Assembly: GCF_024296665.1 (NCBI RefSeq)
Contig: NZ_CP100762.1
Span: 558,001 to 622,000, forward strand
Origin: Salinilacihabitans rarus
GTDB lineage: Archaea; Halobacteriota; Halobacteria; Halobacteriales; Natrialbaceae
DNA length: 64,000 bases
Direction: 5' to 3'
The notes beneath the pieces were generated by a model. The model saw only the letters and a list, made by a program, of their open reading frames with translations, ran no database searches and was not told the origin of the DNA. Numbering within the stretch: position 1 is the first letter of the stretch; each line of letters begins with the position of its first letter. The translations under genes were made by a program, and so were the position numbers. Shown in pieces: positions 24,392-32,921 of the stretch.

Positions 24392-26941
24392 GTGACGGTG
24401 CCGGGGCTCACCCCGACCCAGCAGGTCCCGGCGTCTGCCGCGGCCGCGATCGATCTCGACACCCAGCCGGTGACCGCCCTCTGGGAGGAAGTCATCTCCT
24501 ACGACGATGTTGCCGACACGTTCGTCCGCGCGCTGCGCGCGTTCGCCGCCGGCAAGACCGTCCCCGAACTCTACGCCGCGCTTGACGAGCGGGACGTCCC
24601 GCGACGGCTGTGGTCGTGGATCCGCGACGTCGGCCTCGGGAATCGTCGGTCGGCACTGTGGCTCACAGCGAAGCTCCTCCCGAACCTCGGTCAGGTCCAC
24701 TCCTCGACGGCCGATCTCTTCGCAACGGCGCGGCTGTTCGAGTGCGTTAGCGAAACCGGAACCCCCACTCGGACGCTCGCGTTCATCGTCGACCGCGCGT
24801 TCGAGGACGCCGACCGGCGCAAGCGCGTCGACGTCTGCCGGCTCCTCTCGATCCTCGCGCGCGCGTTCGACGTCCGCCTCGTCGCGAGCGGCGTCACCGA
24901 GGCGTTCCTGCGAACTCAGCATCGCGAGGACCTCCCCGGCGTTAGCGAGTGGCGGGATGCACACCGTGACGTGGGGCCGCTGGCCGAGGTCGTCGACGCG
25001 GCGACGGCCCGCCTCGATCCCGACGGGCGCGACGTCCAGGTCCTCCGGGCGCTCGCCGACGAACCCAGCGAGACACTGGCCTACGGCCAACTCTATGGCC
25101 TGTTCCCGGCGATCGACGACTCGCGCGTCCGCCAGTGTGTCGGCCGGCTCGCCGACCTCGAACTCGTCGCGACGTTCGGACCTCGACAGGATCGGAAGGT
25201 CGAGCTCCTTGAGGCCGGCCGGCGCGTTCTCGAGACGTTCGACGCCAAAATCGGCCGACAGCGACGCCTCGATGAGAGCGTTAGCGAGACCGGAAAGTCC
25301 TCTCCCCAGTGCCGTGTAACCCCGCGCACGGGAGGGGAGGGAGAGGATGGCCCCCAACCGTACGAGGTCGGGTGGATGGGCCGGCCTGGCCACGCCGCGG
25401 CGGCAGCCTGCGGCCGCCCCGGCGGCGTGACGCTTGTACGCGGCCGCCTGCCAGACGGTGACGGCCGAACCCACGAGGTGAGCTATGACGCCGACCGCGA
25501 CGAGGCCGTAGTGGCCGTGCGGGCCGCCGAGCCCCTGCCCTACGTGGTGAGCGTTGCAGTGGCGTTAGCGACGCCGTGGTTCCTCGACGCGGTTCTCCCG
25601 TCGCGGCGGCTCGAACAGGTTGTCGATCGGGAACCGCCGGCGATTCTTCGCGACGCTCGCTGTATCGGCGCGCTCTCGGACGAGGCCCTCGCCGATCCGA
25701 CCGTCCTTCGCGACGAGCTCGTCGCGTGGGGCCAGCGCCTCCAGGACCTCACAGTCGACCTCCGAAACGGCGAGTACGACGACCGCGACGCCTTCCGGGC
25801 GGCAATCATGCGCTCGGCACACGGTCTGGCGGGGTCGATCGTTCACCTCCTGGACGTCGCTGGTGTCGACCTCGTCCGGGAGGTGCGCGTCCCGGCCGGC
25901 GTCGATCGCGACGACCTCGACGCCCTCGCAAAATCGATGGCGATTTCGGCGGCGATCCAGTCGCGGTACGCCGGCGTCCACAACGCCTACCGCCACCTGT
26001 TCGAGTCTCGTCCCGAGAAGCGGGCAGCGGCGTTCACGCCGGAGGTCGACGCCGCCGATCCCGTCGGCCGGCTCATCGGATCGTTCGTCGTCCGCGGCGA
26101 GGACGTCCACCGGCTTCGGCCGGCCCTCGAGGAGTGTCTGGCCAGGCCGCAGGAACTTCACGAGGACGCTCCGGAGTTCGTCGTCTCGGTCCCGATCACC
26201 GAGGTCGGCCGGGCGGCCCACGTGGCGGTCGCGAACCGCCTCCTCCTGCCGAAGCGGATCCGCCCGACCGACGCCAGCGTAACCCTCGTCCACGCACTCG
26301 TTCCGGATCCGTACGCCGCGGCGAGGGCGCTGCACCAACTCGGCGCCGAGGATCAGCCTCGCGACCTCCGGCTCGGCGAACTTCGCTACGCCCTCGGGAC
26401 GCTCGACGCCGCCGACCTCCTGCCGGACCTCCCACCGACGGTCGGGAAAGTGGTGTCGGCCCTCCTCGTGGCCGAGGCGCCGCTCACTCAGCGCGCCCTC
26501 GCCGACGCCGCCGGCGTCTCGACGCGGTCGGTCCGCACCCACCGTCACCGTCTCACGTCGCTGGGACTCGTCGAGGCGACCGGCGCCGGCCTTCGCCTTG
26601 CCCTGCCGTTCGCCGACGAGCGCGGCGACGACGTCCGCCCGGCGCTCCTCAAGGGCGCCCTGCTCGTCGACGCCGTCGATGCGCTGCTCGTCGCTACCCT
26701 CTCACCAGAACGGTATGCCGATCCCGACGACCCGCTCGGTGGGGTACTGTTCGACCTTCCCGGCGATCCGGCGGACCCATGGCGACTCGTCGACGACGCC
26801 GATCTCGGCTCGTGGGTCGCCCTCGCAGGTCGGCTCACCGCGATGGATCGCCCCGACGCCGAGACGGCCATCGCGATGGGCCCGGCGATCGAGCAGGCGC
26901 CGCTGCCTACCGTCGGCGACGAGGAGGTGATCTCGGCGTGA
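24392..26941 (+). CDS. Large winged-helix protein, candidate replication initiator (RepH-like)
   Basis: An 849-residue protein with GTG start. It lacks ATPase, HUH or primase motifs. It has several predicted winged-helix units, the clearest near residues 218-290 (LAYGQLYGLFPAIDDSRVRQ and a wing) and 685-735 (TQRALADAAGVSTRSVRTHR). Its size, its place opposite the integrase, and the small coupled gene after it resemble the RepH region of haloarchaeal tailed viruses and plasmids. That is why a replication role is proposed; I cannot show homology here. The end overlaps the next gene by GTGA. Confidence 0.5.
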   Translation: MTVPGLTPTQQVPASAAAAIDLDTQPVTALWEEVISYDDVADTFVRALRAFAAGKTVPELYAALDERDVPRRLWSWIRDVGLGNRRSALWLTAKLLPNLGQVHSSTADLFATARLFECVSETGTPTRTLAFIVDRAFEDADRRKRVDVCRLLSILARAFDVRLVASGVTEAFLRTQHREDLPGVSEWRDAHRDVGPLAEVVDAATARLDPDGRDVQVLRALADEPSETLAYGQLYGLFPAIDDSRVRQCVGRLADLELVATFGPRQDRKVELLEAGRRVLETFDAKIGRQRRLDESVSETGKSSPQCRVTPRTGGEGEDGPQPYEVGWMGRPGHAAAAACGRPGGVTLVRGRLPDGDGRTHEVSYDADRDEAVVAVRAAEPLPYVVSVAVALATPWFLDAVLPSRRLEQVVDREPPAILRDARCIGALSDEALADPTVLRDELVAWGQRLQDLTVDLRNGEYDDRDAFRAAIMRSAHGLAGSIVHLLDVAGVDLVREVRVPAGVDRDDLDALAKSMAISAAIQSRYAGVHNAYRHLFESRPEKRAAAFTPEVDAADPVGRLIGSFVVRGEDVHRLRPALEECLARPQELHEDAPEFVVSVPITEVGRAAHVAVANRLLLPKRIRPTDASVTLVHALVPDPYAAARALHQLGAEDQPRDLRLGELRYALGTLDAADLLPDLPPTVGKVVSALLVAEAPLTQRALADAAGVSTRSVRTHRHRLTSLGLVEATGAGLRLALPFADERGDDVRPALLKGALLVDAVDALLVATLSPERYADPDDPLGGVLFDLPGDPADPWRLVDDADLGSWVALAGRLTAMDRPDAETAIAMGPAIEQAPLPTVGDEEVISA

Positions 26942-27195
26942 GCGCCACCCGCCGCGCTCAGCAGTCGGACCGCCCACGCTACCCCGACGTCGAGGCGGCG
27001 GTCGGCGAGGACCCGGCACGGTTTCTCGCCTGTTCCGAACACTACCTCCCGCTGGCACGCATCCGGGGGATCCAGGACAAGGGCCTGCTCTCGGCGTACC
27101 GGGCGGTCGAGATCCGCGAGTTCGGCGGCCGGGAGATCGTTCTCGAGGCGATCGAGGAACGCGAGCGCGAACTCGACGCGGAGGGGTCGCGATGA
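26938..27195 (+). CDS. Small protein coupled to the RepH-like gene, 85 aa
   Basis: GTG start inside the previous stop. The protein begins VSATRRAQQSDRPRYPDVEA, continues ARFLACSEHYLPLARIRGIQ and ends in a charged helix. A partner ORF of this size follows RepH-type genes in other haloarchaeal elements, so it may assist replication or copy control. This is inference from position. It overlaps the next start by ATGA. Confidence 0.6.
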   Translation: MSATRRAQQSDRPRYPDVEAAVGEDPARFLACSEHYLPLARIRGIQDKGLLSAYRAVEIREFGGREIVLEAIEERERELDAEGSR

Positions 27196-27455
27196 CGTAC
27201 GACTACTCGCGGCTGGTCAGCGACGAGGAGTTCGTCGACACGGTCGCCGACCTCTACGCCGCGGGCGAGCGCCTGCCGGGTGACGGCGGCGTCCCGATCG
27301 ACGCCGTCGCGGACACTCTCGGCGTCTCGAAGGACACGGCCTCACGACACCTCAAGCGCCTCGCCGACGCCGGCGAGGTCGACCGAGTGCTGGGCCTCGG
27401 CCCGAAGGGCCCGCAACCGAGTTACGCCCCCGTGGAGGTGGACGATGCAGGGTGA
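27192..27455 (+). CDS. Helix-turn-helix protein, 87 aa
   Basis: MTYDYSRLVSDEEFVDTVAD, then VPIDAVADTLGVSKDTASRH followed by LKRLADAGEVDRV, a clear winged helix-turn-helix. It lies in the replication cluster with ATGA overlaps on both sides and may regulate it. Confidence 0.75.
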   Translation: MTYDYSRLVSDEEFVDTVADLYAAGERLPGDGGVPIDAVADTLGVSKDTASRHLKRLADAGEVDRVLGLGPKGPQPSYAPVEVDDAG

Positions 27456-27834
27456 GACGATCGGGGAGACGGACGCAGAGCGACGCAAACGCTCGAAGGA
27501 AGTCTACGAGGCCGTTATTCGCGCAGTCGACTTCAACTCCGGGCGGATGCAACCACCGCTCGCTTCGCAGCCGTCGGTGATCGGAACCCTCTATCGCGGG
27601 CGCTACGGACTCGATGAGGTCCATCGAGCGATCACCGCCGCTCGTGCGAACGGCGACCTCGTCCGGGTCCGCGACGCCGAAGGGCGGGTCCGCCTCGGGA
27701 TCGACGACCGGTGGAGACTGCGCGAGAAGATCGATAGCTATCGCAGAACCGTCGACGGCCCGCGGCGGGACCTGATCGGGCTGGCGAACCGGCGCGTCCA
27801 GCAGCTCCGCGAGCGAGGTGAGGATGATGCGTAG
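27445..27834 (+). CDS. Hypothetical DNA-binding-like protein, 129 aa
   Basis: MQGETIGETDAERRKRSKEV with repeated basic helical segments (EVHRAITAARANGDLVRVRD, IDSYRRTVDGPRRDLIGLAN). Residues 45-85 may form a winged helix. It overlaps the previous gene by 11 bp. It is the last gene of the replication operon. The precise role is unknown. Confidence 0.6.
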   Translation: MQGETIGETDAERRKRSKEVYEAVIRAVDFNSGRMQPPLASQPSVIGTLYRGRYGLDEVHRAITAARANGDLVRVRDAEGRVRLGIDDRWRLREKIDSYRRTVDGPRRDLIGLANRRVQQLRERGEDDA

Positions 27835-28067
27835 GGGGAGGCTGACTGGAAGGGGAATAGGTGGTGATGTGATGATGGTGTTCGTGACGGCGTCAGGCTC
27901 TCCCCCCACGATGGCCCCGAATGGGGCCAACTTAGCGTGGGAAACCTACCTCTGTGGTGCCCCCGGCGACACTTGCAAGCAGTTAAACACAGAGCGGGAT
28001 TCGGCCCGGTCGCTACCACTCACGCAGGAGATTACATTATGTACAATCTCCACCCGAAACGAAGGGG
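27835..28067. other. 233-bp intergenic region with a promoter
   Basis: Composition falls toward AT in its right half. A TATA-like ATTACATTAT at about 28031-28040 precedes the GTG at 28068 by about 28 nt. An open frame on the plus strand from 27818 through this region is not supported by any start signal and was not called. Confidence 0.4.
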
Positions 28068-28430
28068 GTGGGGTCGGTGGCTAAGTACTCGATCCCGGAC
28101 GGCCACTGGGACGACGACGACGAAGACGACGCCGCGGCCGTCGAGCCGCCGGTCCGGCTGTACTCGCACGTCGTCTGGATCGACGACGACCGCGACGCCC
28201 ACGGCTACGAGTACGGCCTCGAGTGGGCGTTCGCGATCGAGGACGGCACTGTCACTGGCGTCTCCTGCGGGCACTACCTTGAGGGCCGGACGCAGGCCGA
28301 CCTGATGGCCGTCACGTGGGCCGACGTCCCCGAGTACGTCAAACTGGTCCTCGAGCGCGAGCTCAACGTCGACGATGTCGATGACCACCTGGATCTCCCG
28401 GCGTTCCGGCGGGGTGATCGCGATGCCTGA
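28068..28430 (+). CDS. Acidic hypothetical protein, 120 aa
   Basis: GTG at 28068 (alternative GTG at 28077) gives VGSVAKYSIPDGHWDDDDED. The core (VRLYSHVVWIDDDRDAHGYE, then WAFAIEDGTVTGVSCGH) is beta-rich. No recognised family. The ATG of the next gene overlaps its end, so the two form an operon. Confidence 0.6.
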   Translation: MGSVAKYSIPDGHWDDDDEDDAAAVEPPVRLYSHVVWIDDDRDAHGYEYGLEWAFAIEDGTVTGVSCGHYLEGRTQADLMAVTWADVPEYVKLVLERELNVDDVDDHLDLPAFRRGDRDA

Positions 28431-28698
28431 GCAACTTCCACCAGAGATTGTCGACGACACGCCGGCGACGCGGCTCGTCTATCTCGTCCTCGAGGACACA
28501 GTTCTGAACCAGACGATGCTTGCCGAACGAACTGGGCTCTCGACACGCCGTGCTCGGGAGGCAGCGAACAATCTCGTCGACCGCGAGCTGCTGATTTCCT
28601 ACCGAGATCCGACGGACCAGCGCCGCCGCGTCTACTATCGACCGGACTGTTTCGCCAGCGTCGTAGCCGCACACCGATCGTATACGAAGCTTCGGTAG
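28423..28698 (+). CDS. MarR/TrmB-type winged-helix protein, 91 aa
   Basis: MPEQLPPEIVDDTPATRLVY, then LEDTVLNQTMLAERTGLSTR, RAREAANNLVDRELLISYRD and a wing QRRRVYYRPD. This is a standard small haloarchaeal MarR-like regulator, common in viruses and plasmids. It overlaps the preceding gene's stop. The target is unknown. Confidence 0.75.
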   Translation: MPEQLPPEIVDDTPATRLVYLVLEDTVLNQTMLAERTGLSTRRAREAANNLVDRELLISYRDPTDQRRRVYYRPDCFASVVAAHRSYTKLR

Positions 28699-28701
28699 CG
28701 T

Positions 28702-29007
28702 TCAGAATACCGTCGAGAGGCTCTCGAAGAATCCGAGGGTGACGAGAAGCCGGCCGAGGCTTCCGAGAAACGTCGCGATCGCGAATCTCGCGTAATTCCG
28801 TTCGAGAACGGCAAACGCGTAGATCGAGACCGTATCGGGGAAAAACGGAACGGAGAGGGCCAGTGCGAGTCCGCCGTATCCGTACCGCTGTGCGAGTTGA
28901 ACGGATCGTTTTTCGGACCACTCCATGATGCCCCATCTCGACTCTCGTAACCAGCGCGTGATTGGTCCAGACCGTTTGACCTCCTGACCGATGTGGAACG
29001 CGAACAT
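28702..29007 (-). pseudogene. 5'-truncated VTT-domain membrane protein
   Basis: MFAFHIGQEVKRSGPITRWL ... VQLAQRYGYGGLALALSVPFFPDTVSIYAFAVLE matches the second half of haloarchaeal VTT (SNARE-associated) membrane proteins, which normally have about 80-100 residues before the G-S-x-FA-Y/F motif seen here. In frame upstream there are only a few codons (GKAAGS) before a stop, and no promoter. The gene therefore appears cut at about 29030, at the left edge of another rearranged patch. It may still make a partial protein. Confidence 0.6.
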
Positions 29008-29039
29008 GCTTCCGGCCGCCTTTCCGGTCGCACACCCAG

Positions 29040-29147
29040 CTCATTCTTCACGAGCTCGGTGAGTACCTCGGGTACTCGCCACCGCTGCTGTTGAAGCGGC
29101 TAATCGAAGACGCACAGAAGATCCACCAGCAGCGACCGATACTGTAA
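29040..29147 (+). pseudogene. Possible 3' remnant of an unidentified gene
   Basis: The frame LILHELGEYLGYSPPLLLKR, then LIEDAQKIHQQRPIL and a stop, reads like the C-terminal end of a globular protein rather than a shadow. It has no start and abuts the truncated VTT gene. I cannot name its parent. The adjoining break points to a recombination junction at about 29030-29040. Confidence 0.35.
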
Positions 29148-29291
29148 GCGACACTCGCTACCGCTACGCAACCGGGTGTGAGTCTTAGCTAAAGACGGAT
29201 GTCAATCCGCCCATATGGATTGATATATTATTTAGAAGTGTTAGCATCAATCACCCATACTTTTATGCTGATGGAAATAGCCTTTGGTTAT

Positions 29292-29825
29292 GTGGTCGAC
29301 GAAAGCAACTCCAACCTGAACCGACGGACCATACTTCAATTAAGCGGCGCCGGCCTCACCACCTTCGCAGGCCTCTCCGCCGTCGACACTACCGCAGCAA
29401 CCGGCTTCGAAAACCGAGCCGGATCATACAGAGTCGACGAACAACAACAAAACATTCCAAACGTCGTCCCCGACTCCAAAGTCGGATTCGCAAAAGGCGG
29501 CCTGAACAAACCAGTCACACAAAACACCATCGACGCCCTCTACACCAAGATCATCGCGACCAATACCGACACGAATAATCTCGCCCTCCCCCGCCCAGCA
29601 ACCTACGAAGGCGGGCCCCAAGAGCAAGAGAACAAGGTCCTCGGCGTGGTTGTCTCGATGGAACAAGGCGAACCCTACATTTCGGCTGAGAAGATCCCCG
29701 GCGATCTCACGCCTGCCAACGACCAAATAAAGAAAGGAATCGAAGCAGACATTCACAAAATCGTCGACAAGAAAGCAGCTGCAGCCGCACAAAACGACAC
29801 CGACAGCGGCAACGGAGGTGACTAA
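29292..29825 (+). CDS. Tat-signal hypothetical secreted protein, 177 aa
   Basis: With a GTG start at 29292 the protein begins MVDESNSNLNRRTILQLSGA (GTG read as Met), a twin-arginine signal with hydrophobic core to about residue 35. The mature part is Thr/Asn/Ala-rich with no known domain. A TATA-like CTTTTATG lies about 27-32 nt upstream of that start. ATG codons at 29265 and 29271 give longer forms. It ends 2 bp before the next gene, so they form an operon of AT-richer, host-like or accessory genes. Confidence 0.65.
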   Translation: MVDESNSNLNRRTILQLSGAGLTTFAGLSAVDTTAATGFENRAGSYRVDEQQQNIPNVVPDSKVGFAKGGLNKPVTQNTIDALYTKIIATNTDTNNLALPRPATYEGGPQEQENKVLGVVVSMEQGEPYISAEKIPGDLTPANDQIKKGIEADIHKIVDKKAAAAAQNDTDSGNGGD

Positions 29826-29827
29826 CC

Positions 29828-30547
29828 ATGGGTGACGTCGTTCGCTACGACGACAACGTCCACGTCTATCAGAACAACTCCGACTGTGGCTCGAAAGTCG
29901 GCGAATTCCGGCTAGCCAGCCGCTTGGAACGATACGACTACATTGACGAATACAGTGGCGCCCAACGGTCAGAGTGGGCCATGTCACAGAAGGGCTTTAT
30001 CTGGCCGCTCGCCGCAAATCCAGACGAATTCAACTACTGTTATGACTGCTTCGGCGACCAGTACCAGTGCTGGAAGACCGACGAGGCAGAACTGACTCAG
30101 AACTGGAACCGCAGCGAGCTGGACGACCTCGGCATCTACGAATACGCCCCCTCGTACCAAGACGAACAGGAAACCTCGATCAATACGTCGATCTCCGCTT
30201 CGGCGCCGAAATCTGTCGGCGTGTCCGTCTCGATTGATACGCCAAAGCTCAGAATTCAATCGGAGTTGATCGACAAGAAGCTCAAAAGCACCTACGGCTT
30301 CTGGAACATCTGGGGCGAGCTCGATGCCGCCGATGAAGACGTCCAGCTCGGAACCGTGATGGCCTGGGACTCGAAGGCGCCGGATAGCGGGGACAAGGTC
30401 GCGCCGACCTACATGTATACCCAGTTCATCGGTCCGGACTTCTACTGTCACGAACTCAACGGGTGTGCCACCGACTTCCGAGAGGAAGTCTACCCGAGTT
30501 CATCGACCTTCAACTTCTTCTACGAGTACAACATCGACGACCTCTGA
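29828..30547 (+). CDS. Hypothetical protein coupled to the Tat-signal gene, 239 aa
   Basis: MGDVVRYDDNVHVYQNNSDC ... with several aromatic residues and Cys pairs (YCYDCFGDQYQCW, CHELNGC). It has no signal peptide. It is probably a globular, disulfide- or metal-containing protein. I do not recognise it. Only 2 bp separate it from the Tat protein, which suggests that they function together. Confidence 0.6.
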   Translation: MGDVVRYDDNVHVYQNNSDCGSKVGEFRLASRLERYDYIDEYSGAQRSEWAMSQKGFIWPLAANPDEFNYCYDCFGDQYQCWKTDEAELTQNWNRSELDDLGIYEYAPSYQDEQETSINTSISASAPKSVGVSVSIDTPKLRIQSELIDKKLKSTYGFWNIWGELDAADEDVQLGTVMAWDSKAPDSGDKVAPTYMYTQFIGPDFYCHELNGCATDFREEVYPSSSTFNFFYEYNIDDL

Positions 30548-30696
30548 GTCACTGCAGACCAGCATCTCACACTCCATAACTACCAACGACTGCCAAATTT
30601 TTTTGATCGGCTGACGACGGTGTATTTAATAACCATAAACAATTGACACCATATATCTCTTGTGTCTGGCTTACGTCTATTCCCTCTATTGAACGT

Positions 30697-31383
30697 TCAG
30701 AGTATCCTGTCGAGGTGGTGAGTGAGACAACCGATAACGAGTTCACGGAACTGCTTCGACCAGTGTCGTGAGCGGATGAACACTATCTTCACGGCTAACG
30801 CGCGAATCTCCTGGTCGTCGTATCCTTTGTTGCCGAGGAGAATCGCTACTTCACTGGTATTTCGCTTGATGAGCGACGGCGCGATCTTCGAGTCGTGTTT
30901 TCTAATCGTCGTCACGTGAAGATCGAGGACGGCATTCGCTCTCGTATCCACGAAAAGTGTGACGTTCAACTGCTGAAGCGTCAACTTCGTTCGCTTTGTG
31001 TAGTGGTTCGAGGCGTGACTACGGTTAAAGCCGGAGGCATCGATACCGACGACACCGTTAGTCGAGAGGAGTGTGACCGAGAGGTTGAGCAGGACGCGCC
31101 AAACAGCCATGTCAAGGCGGTTGAACGCCTTACACAACGTCGAAGGGGACGGGAGTTCCTCAAGATCGAGGGCACTCCGAATCGGGGGCATCTCGATAAG
31201 TTTGTTAAGAAGTGTCCGATACGTCGTGTTCTTCCGAACTTTGAGGCAGAGCAAGACGATGTGCTGGTGGAGCATGTAGCGCCGTTTCGAGAACGTCGAG
31301 GAATACCGTGCAACAGCTCGGCGAGCCAAGTGAAATGCCCGCTCAACGACCCGTAGTAGTTGCGACTTTGGAAGGGCTTACAT
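30697..31383 (-). pseudogene. Inactivated IS5-family (ISH-type) transposase
   Basis: The reading resembles haloarchaeal IS5-family transposases: ERAFHLARRAVARYSS, KVRKNTTYRTLLNKLIEMP, LPSPSTLCKAFNRLDMAVWR, and the first catalytic Asp in VVGIDASGFNRSH. It carries three lesions. Codon 2 after the ATG at 31383 is TAA. The second catalytic Asp of LGDKGYDD is Asn (LLGNKGYDD). About 50 residues with the catalytic Glu are deleted between RALAVKIV and FIRSRHWSKQFREL. No terminal inverted repeats were identified. It cannot transpose on its own. Confidence 0.85.
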
Positions 31384-31637
31384 CCAGCCACACTACTGGT
31401 TGAACCTGTAACTCTCCGAGGATTTCAACAGAGCCAAATGAGTGTGTTATCGCCATCCCGTATGATTATAACCGCCAGAAGGGCATCAAACAACCGGACG
31501 TCTGTTACTGATTGTTGGCTTTTTAAGCCGACATCTCGCCTTACGTGAGTGTAGCGACAGTGTCGAGACGGTCCCGGATCGAGGCCGCGATGACGTCCGG
31601 GCCCGGCCGACAGCCGAGAGTTTCTCCCCACTGCATC
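31384..31637. promoter_or_regulatory. Region before the late operon with a palindromic TATA-like element
   Basis: GGCTTTTTAAGCC at 31517-31529 is a 5-bp-arm palindrome that includes a TATA-like core. It lies 16-28 nt before a GTG at 31545 and 109 nt before the ATG at 31638. It is the last promoter-like element before the structural genes and may drive them. The rest of the region shows nothing recognisable. Confidence 0.45.
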
Positions 31638-32150
31638 ATGTCGACGACAGCACACACCATCGACGAGGTTCAGGCCCGCGACGAGCCGGCGAACGTCTTC
31701 GAGCGGTACGTCTTCGAGGATCCATCCTGCTGTAGCAGTTGCTTCCGACGGATCAAGAGCGACCACCGCCGCATCGCGTGGGGGACGGCGGGGCAGGACA
31801 AGGAGGACCACGACCCGATCCCGGGGTACCTCCGCGACGAGGACGACGACCGCGAGGCCTATGGTGCGATCGCCTCCTATCCGACGCGGACCGTGTGCGA
31901 TGCCTGCGGGTCGATCGCCGGCCAGGCGCCGGACGAGACGCTCTCGCGACGCGAGGCGATCCAGCGGACCGACGCCCTCGCGGATCGTCTCCTCGAGCTG
32001 GGTGAGCCGATCGGCGAGACCGAGCGCGACGAGCTCAAGCGCTCGGTCGGCATCCTCAAATCGAAACCGGAGATCCGCGGGTACGACCGCGAGATCTTCT
32101 CGCGGGCGACGAAGGTGATCGTCCGCCGGGCTCGCACCCGTCACTGGTGA
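31638..32150 (+). CDS. Cys-pair protein at the head of the late region, 170 aa
   Basis: MSTTAHTIDEVQARDEPANV, then PSCCSSCFRRI and VCDACGSIAG, four cysteines in two pairs that make a zinc site, followed by an acidic helical half. In-frame extension to a GTG at 31545 is possible and would fit the palindromic promoter. Similar zinc proteins precede terminase genes in other haloarchaeal tailed viruses. The role is unknown. Confidence 0.65.
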   Translation: MSTTAHTIDEVQARDEPANVFERYVFEDPSCCSSCFRRIKSDHRRIAWGTAGQDKEDHDPIPGYLRDEDDDREAYGAIASYPTRTVCDACGSIAGQAPDETLSRREAIQRTDALADRLLELGEPIGETERDELKRSVGILKSKPEIRGYDREIFSRATKVIVRRARTRHW

Positions 32151-32157
32151 GCCGACC

Positions 32158-32340
32158 ATGTCGACCCAGCTACCCCCGCCGGGCCAGCGGGTCACCGTCG
32201 AGTTCGGGCCTCGGACGGTCGAGGGCGTCGTCGACGACGTCCGCTGGCGGCCGTCGTTCAACGCCTCCGATGAGCAGATCGTCGTCGACGCCGGCGCCGC
32301 GACGATCACCGCCGACCCCGGAGACGTCCGCCCCCGATGA
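32158..32340 (+). CDS. Small beta-rich protein, 60 aa
   Basis: MSTQLPPPGQRVTVEFGPRT, then VEGVVDDVRWRPSFNASDEQ and IVVDAGAATITAD. The strand pattern is that of a small SH3-like or OB-like barrel. No named family. It lies 7 bp after the previous gene. Confidence 0.6.
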   Translation: MSTQLPPPGQRVTVEFGPRTVEGVVDDVRWRPSFNASDEQIVVDAGAATITADPGDVRPR

Positions 32341-32341
32341 C

Positions 32342-32370
32342 GCCCGACGTCGTCCCTGTTCACGTCGGGC
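32342..32370 (+). terminator. Perfect 9-bp hairpin between late genes
   Basis: GCCCGACGT (32342-32350) and ACGTCGGGC (32362-32370) pair perfectly around an 11-nt loop, just after the 60-aa gene. No T tract follows, so it may be an RNA-processing or attenuation element rather than a full terminator. Confidence 0.4.
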
Positions 32371-32558
32371 CGAGGGCATCTGCATCGCTTCGGGACGGAT
32401 TCCACGGCCGACTGCACATAGGTGGCGTTCTCCGATCGAGACCGAGACCGAGTCAGCATCCCGTTGACACACGGCCCCGTCCCGACCGCGCCGGAGTCTG
32501 GCCGGAAAGGCCTCCCGCACGGGACCCGGCGCACCCACACCGCTCTCTGTTTCCATAC

Positions 32559-32906
32559 ATGACCGACGATTCAGACCCGCCGACCATCCTCTCGAGACTC
32601 GTCCGCTTCGTCCGTGAGGCCGGCGCGCCGAGCGAGGACGACACCGACCGCGACGGCTTCCTGAGCTACCACGCCGAGAGCCACGCCGCCGGTGTCGGCC
32701 TCGGCGTCGGAATCGCCGCGTCGGCCACCGGCGACCTACAGTACGCCGGGGCTATCCTCGCGATGGCCTTCGGGCTCAACCGTGGGCCGACACTCTCGAA
32801 CGCGAAGATCACCGAGGACGTCCGCCAGGAGCCCCACTACGCGCTCGGCGGCCTCGGTCTCGGGCTCCTCCTCGGTTCGGTCCTCGGTTCTACCGTCTCA
32901 CTGTGA
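32559..32906 (+). CDS. Small membrane protein, holin candidate A, 115 aa
   Basis: MTDDSDPPTILSRLVRFVRE leads into a helix, then two hydrophobic segments (GVGLGVGIAASATGDLQYAG-AILAMAFG and ALGGLGLGLLLGSVLGSTVS). An in-frame extension to 32337 would add a Pro/Arg-rich head with little coding character, so the ATG at 32559 is preferred. Its place before the terminase and its pairing with another small membrane protein suggest a lysis-type role, by analogy only. Confidence 0.6.
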   Translation: MTDDSDPPTILSRLVRFVREAGAPSEDDTDRDGFLSYHAESHAAGVGLGVGIAASATGDLQYAGAILAMAFGLNRGPTLSNAKITEDVRQEPHYALGGLGLGLLLGSVLGSTVSL

Positions 32907-32921
32907 ACGTTGACCGATGCC

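Noticed and set aside
25576-27195. 539-aa and 618-aa alternative frames across the replication gene
   Set aside because: Arg/Pro-rich shadows of the 849-aa gene. Only the end of the plus-strand frame (26938-27195) was kept as a real gene.
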